The position numbers were made by a program, and so were the translations under genes. A DNA stretch of 23,895 nt, from NCBI GenBank assembly GCA_041581055.1, contig JBFGCT010000048.1, positions 1 to 23,895 of the forward strand. Reading direction: 5' to 3'. Under the pieces are notes generated by a model. That model made no database searches and was not told the DNA's origin. It saw only the letters and a program-made list of their open reading frames with translations. How positions within the stretch are numbered: the stretch's first letter is position 1; each line of letters begins with the position of its first letter. Below are positions 21,856 through 23,895 of the stretch, in pieces. This stretch comes from JBFGCT01 sp041581055. GTDB lineage: Bacteria; Actinomycetota; Acidimicrobiia; Acidimicrobiales; Ilumatobacteraceae.

Positions 21856-22206
21856 TCAGTGGATGACGACGGCGTCTCGGGTCAGTTCAACGAGCGTTGA
21901 TTGTGCGAGCGCATCGAAGAGCACCTGCTGCACGTGCTCGAACAGCAGAACAAGGTCGTCGTTACGGATGTTGCCCGTCGTCACGAGGAGCAGGCGTTTC
22001 GGGGATCCATTGAGGAGGTGTCCATCGAGGAAGTCGTGATCCTTCGTCACCACAACGCGATCCTGTTCATCGGCAAGTCGCGCGATCTCGGCGTCTGCGG
22101 TCCTGTTGCCGTTGGCCAGACCGATGGTGTGAACGACGTCGTGGCCGGACGCAGCGAGCAACTCCGCCAGACGGAGCGGCAACTGTGCATCGACGAGGAG
22201 TTTCAC
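21856..22206 (-). CDS. DUF5615 (PIN-like/Mut7-C-like) toxin
   Basis: A 116-residue protein from the GTG at 22206, which overlaps the stop of the upstream DUF433 gene (GTGA). Opening MKLLVDAQLPLRLAELLAASGHDVVH, middle ADAEIARLADEQDRVVVTKDHDF and LLLVTTGNIRNDDL are the DUF5615 pattern, related to PIN/Mut7-C nucleases. The acidic residues in VDAQLP and VTKDHDF are the likely metal-binding active site. It is expected to be the RNase-type toxin of a type II module with DUF433 as antitoxin. It is cytoplasmic. The reading frame is intact. Confidence 0.85.
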   Translation of the reverse strand: MKLLVDAQLPLRLAELLAASGHDVVHTIGLANGNRTADAEIARLADEQDRVVVTKDHDFLDGHLLNGSPKRLLLVTTGNIRNDDLVLLFEHVQQVLFDALAQSTLVELTRDAVVIH

Positions 22207-22436
22207 GCGGCGGAGATGGGCACCGACGACCGAGTTCGAGTGACGAGCGCCGCGTACTCCAACGCCGCAAGCACGTCTTCGTGCTCGAGGTCGGCGTAGT
22301 CGGCGATCACCTCATCAGTGGTCATTCCCGCAGCGAGCAAACCAACGATCATCTCGACTGGATACCGCAGTCCGCGCACAGTTGGTGCCCCGTGGCACAC
22401 GCCGGGATTCACGGTGATGCGGTCCAGCAAACTCAC
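22203..22436 (-). CDS. DUF433 antitoxin
   Basis: A 77-residue protein, MSLLDRITVNPGVCHGAPTVRG onward. It has the DUF433 signature: RITxNPGVCxGxPxxRGxRxPV, followed by AGMTTDEVIADYADLEHEDVLAALEYAA. It is a helix-turn-helix-type DNA-binding protein found upstream of DUF5615 nucleases as the antitoxin. It is the first gene of the pair. TAGCTT lies 4 nt upstream of the ATG on this strand, slightly too close for a standard -10 box. The pair may stabilise the putative mobile element. Confidence 0.87.
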   Translation of the reverse strand: MSLLDRITVNPGVCHGAPTVRGLRYPVEMIVGLLAAGMTTDEVIADYADLEHEDVLAALEYAALVTRTRSSVPISAA

Positions 22437-22448
22437 ATCGTCAAGCTA

Positions 22449-22742
22449 TCACTGGGGCCTCATGGGCCTCTGCCGTCGAGGTGCGCGTCGATCATCGTGG
22501 GCGCTGTGCCGTGACGGGTTCGGCTGTGCCAACCGGTCAGCCACGAACTGTTCGAGCTGCTCGATGGGAAGGCGCACGCTTCGGCCTATCCGGATCGGTG
22601 TGAGCTGGCCGGCATCGATGAGCTGATAGATGACCGAGCGGCTGATCGACAACATCTCGGATGCCTGCTTGATGCTCACCAGGAGCGCTCGGGTGGTCGT
22701 CTCGTCAGGACGGGACGGAAACTGTGTCGGTGCGGTGGTCAT
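22449..22742 (-). CDS. Excisionase-type helix-turn-helix DNA-binding protein (HTH_17)
   Basis: A 97-residue protein from the ATG at 22742 (MTTAPTQFPSRPD). An upstream in-frame ATG at 22829 would add 29 residues without family support. The core VSIKQASEMLSISRSVIYQLIDAGQLTPIRIGRSVRLPIEQLEQFVADRL is the MerR-like winged helix of the excisionase family: helix-turn-helix then the IRIGRSVRLP wing. Such proteins act as recombination directionality factors or as regulators in integrated elements and actinobacterial plasmids. The C-terminal 25 residues are basic and probably disordered. It lies upstream of, and on the same strand as, the DUF433/DUF5615 pair. Confidence 0.85.
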   Translation of the reverse strand: MTTAPTQFPSRPDETTTRALLVSIKQASEMLSISRSVIYQLIDAGQLTPIRIGRSVRLPIEQLEQFVADRLAQPNPSRHSAHDDRRAPRRQRPMRPQ

Positions 22743-22830
22743 GTTGAGGTGAAGGCGGTCGACGAGGCAACGGGGGACATCGGTACACGGATGTGGACCG
22801 AACACGATCGGCCACACGATGCGGGACACG

Positions 22831-22866
22831 ATCGTGCGAACCGTCGTGCGAACCGTCGTGCGAGCC
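22831..22866. repeat. Three tandem 12-bp repeats (GTCGTGCGAACC-like)
   Basis: Three consecutive 12-bp units, ATCGTGCGAACC, GTCGTGCGAACC and GTCGTGCGAGCC, lie in the gap between the HTH gene start and the truncated Doc gene. They may be binding sites (iterons) for the HTH protein or remnant low-complexity DNA. A minus-strand reading frame through them (GSHDGSHDGSHD) looks non-coding. Confidence 0.6.
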
Positions 22867-22940
22867 CATTCCCGACATCGTCGCGGCGTATGGTCTGCGA
22901 GCGCTTCCGGTCCGCGTTTGTACGGCGGCTGAGGCTGAAC

Positions 22941-23060
22941 TCAAGTGAGGAAGGTGACTCGGAGGTCGACGCGGCTGGCTTTGATGAGTGTTGTTGCGTT
23001 GATGCCGGTGACGTGCTCGGCGAGGTACCAGAACTCAGCGAGGCTGAGATATCGGGTCAC
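22941..23060 (-). pseudogene. Truncated Doc (Fic-family) toxin, N-terminal remnant
   Basis: A 39-residue reading frame from the GTG at 23060, overlapping the RHH antitoxin stop by GTGA, as expected for the toxin of this operon. Its start, TRYLSLAEFWYLAEHVTGIN then LIKASRVDL, matches the N-terminus of actinobacterial Doc-type Fic proteins from memory. After about residue 32 the frame departs (RVTFLT, stop). Full Doc proteins have about 125-130 residues with an HPFxDGNKR active-site motif, which is absent here and in the following 200 bp. The toxin is therefore expected to be inactive. Confidence 0.65.
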
Positions 23061-23266
23061 TTGGCGAGTCGGTCGAGGATCTCTCGGTCGCGCTCGAGCA
23101 GCTTCTTGGCGCGCGCGGTGAAGTCGTCGTCGGCGCGGACGCGTGCGATCTCGGCGGCGAGTGAGTCGATGATGAGTTGGTTGACGCTGTCGCCACGGAC
23201 TCGTGCGACGGCTTCTGCGTCGTCTGCGAGGTCGTCGGGCAACCGGACCGTTGTCTGCTTCGTCAT
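23057..23266 (-). CDS. Ribbon-helix-helix antitoxin
   Basis: A 69-residue protein, starting MTKQTTVRLPDDLADDAEAVAR. The TVRLPDDLADDAEAVARVRGDSVNQLIIDSLAAEIA block is a ribbon-helix-helix (Arc/MetJ-type) DNA-binding domain; the basic C-terminal helix (FTARAKKLLERDREILDRLAK) would bind the toxin. It is the first gene of a two-gene module, and its stop overlaps the start of the broken Doc frame. A palindromic site overlaps its promoter, so autorepression is likely. With the toxin broken it is an orphan antitoxin. Confidence 0.85.
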   Translation of the reverse strand: MTKQTTVRLPDDLADDAEAVARVRGDSVNQLIIDSLAAEIARVRADDDFTARAKKLLERDREILDRLAK

Positions 23267-23269
23267 GAC

Positions 23270-23281
23270 ATCATGATATCA
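23270..23281 (-). promoter_or_regulatory. Leaderless promoter with overlapping operator of the RHH antitoxin gene
   Basis: On the minus strand TATCAT (23273-23278) lies 6 nt before the ATG at 23266 and fits TANNNT. Two overlapping perfect palindromes cover it: ATCATGAT (23270-23277) and TGATATCA (23274-23281). Such short overlapping palindromes are typical ribbon-helix-helix operators. Confidence 0.5.
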
Positions 23282-23734
23282 CGATGCGAGTCGGGAAGTG
23301 GCTGATCGACCGGCGTTCGCGCCGAGATGTCCCGTTCTCGGCGCGGACACCGCCTTTACCTCGTTGACGGCAGGTCGCTGACAACGCGCGCACCTCCGTC
23401 GTGATCGACGACGAGTGGAGGTGGGAAGGGTGGCTCCAGGACTCGCAGCCGAACGACGCAGCGGCCCTCGCCTGCGACTCGGTTCTGTCCGCCGGTCGAT
23501 GCCGCTTCCCGCCGCGTCTTCTTGCGGCCCGTGGCCTCCGTCGGTCGTGCTCGTTGTGGTCTTGTGCGGCCTGGTCGGCGGTCGCCGTGTGGCGTCCCCC
23601 GTCGCGCGGTCGTGTGCGCCCGCGCCGGCAGGCCGGTGCGGGCGGTCCCGCCGTGGGGCGGTCGGAGGCCGCCTCGCTTGGTGTGGAAGTGGGTTCAGAC
23701 ATTTGCACCAGGGTGATCGGGTCGGGGTCGGGTC
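23282..23734. other. Gene-free stretch upstream of the relaxase gene
   Basis: Open frames on both strands (for example 23271-23708 minus and 23415-23747 plus) encode Arg/Pro/Ser-rich sequence with no family likeness, and I do not call them genes. Relaxase genes are commonly next to their origin of transfer, so this 450-bp stretch is a candidate oriT, but I see no strong inverted repeat or nic site that would prove it. Confidence 0.35.
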
Positions 23735-23895
23735 GTGTTGTCGGTAGGCAAGGACGGCCCGGCGAACGCCGGCTACTGCCAGAGCGAGGTGGTCCAGGGT
23801 CTCGAGGACTACTACGCCGGCGACGGCGAAGCGCCGGGTCGTTGGATTGGTCGCACCGACCTGATCGGGGCTGTCGCCGGCAGTCTGGCGACTGC
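23735..23895 (+). CDS. MobF-family relaxase (TrwC/TraI-like), N-terminal part, runs off the window
   Basis: The GTG at 23735 starts a frame that stays open for 53 codons to the end of the window. It reads (M)LSVGKDGPANAGYCQSEVV, then GLEDYYAGDGEAPGRWIGR. MLSxGK, EDYYxGxGEAPGRW and the following GxG region are the opening of the TrwC-type relaxase domain, which nicks and covalently binds plasmid or element DNA at oriT for conjugative transfer. The tyrosines in this stretch include candidates for the catalytic Tyr pair of family members, although C replaces the Tyr often found in the GYY position. The histidine triad and helicase part would lie beyond the window. Only the N-terminus is seen. 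Confidence 0.8.
   Translation, partial: MLSVGKDGPANAGYCQSEVVQGLEDYYAGDGEAPGRWIGRTDLIGAVAGSLAT

Noticed and set aside
21576..21866. Plus-strand ORF across the gene-free stretch
   Set aside because: No ribosome site, no family likeness, and it runs through the tRNA-like fragment and the phased repeats.
22705..22944. Minus-strand ORF with GSHDGSHDGSHD
   Set aside because: It is the translation of the 12-bp tandem repeats and overlaps the HTH gene start in another frame. No homology is recognised.
23415..23747. Small membrane-protein ORF upstream of the relaxase
   Set aside because: The frame has a short hydrophobic run but otherwise Arg/Pro/Cys-rich translation, no ribosome site, and overlaps the relaxase start. 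Competing frames on both strands look equally open because of GC content.

Overview
The window is very GC-rich (third codon positions almost all G or C). It carries threonine/proline linkers of the (APTTT)n type in exported proteins, TANNNT boxes about 6-7 nt upstream of several start codons (leaderless-type promoters), an actinobacterial-style lipoprotein peptidase and a MobF relaxase. Together these suggest a chromosome of a high-GC actinomycete, most likely of the Acidimicrobiia (Ilumatobacter-like). That assignment is inferred from style, not from a marker gene.

Layout. 1-1717: a terminator from an off-window gene, then a membrane-anchored LysM/transglycosylase-like wall protein. 1781-3375: tRNA-Arg(ACG) with promoter and terminator, then a 30-codon leader ORF overlapping the start of a membrane diguanylate cyclase. 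3412-5390: a leaderless, overlapping pair, a PLP aminotransferase and an omega-amidase-type nitrilase, matching the glutamine transaminase/omega-amidase route. 5442-5686: three 51-nt perfect hairpins in tandem between convergent genes; the last one supplies the stop codon of a GNAT acetyltransferase. 6280-7310: msrA, a small MT0933-like protein and a strong terminator.

7478-16322 is the centrepiece. Two paralogous three-gene cassettes encode type IV pilin-like proteins (A: short prepilin, B: second prepilin, C: PilX-like large subunit). In cassette 2, B carries a von Willebrand A domain with a complete MIDAS, and C carries two fibronectin type III-like domains inserted in the middle. Cassette 1 lacks both. 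A CaiB/BaiF CoA-transferase gene on the opposite strand sits between the cassettes. The layout suggests duplication of a minor-pilin operon followed by gain of adhesive modules.

16344-21491: an ABC exporter, divergent from a TAP-type lipoprotein peptidase, a secreted CHRD-domain protein, a duplicated hairpin between convergent genes, and an MBL-fold hydrolase.

21600-23895 looks like the edge of an integrated mobile element. A 21-nt piece resembling the 3' end of a tRNA-Ser gene lies beside helically phased 10-bp repeats. It is followed by a DUF433/DUF5615 toxin-antitoxin pair, an excisionase-like HTH protein, a ribbon-helix-helix antitoxin with a truncated Doc toxin, and the first 53 codons of a MobF (TrwC/TraI) relaxase running off the window.
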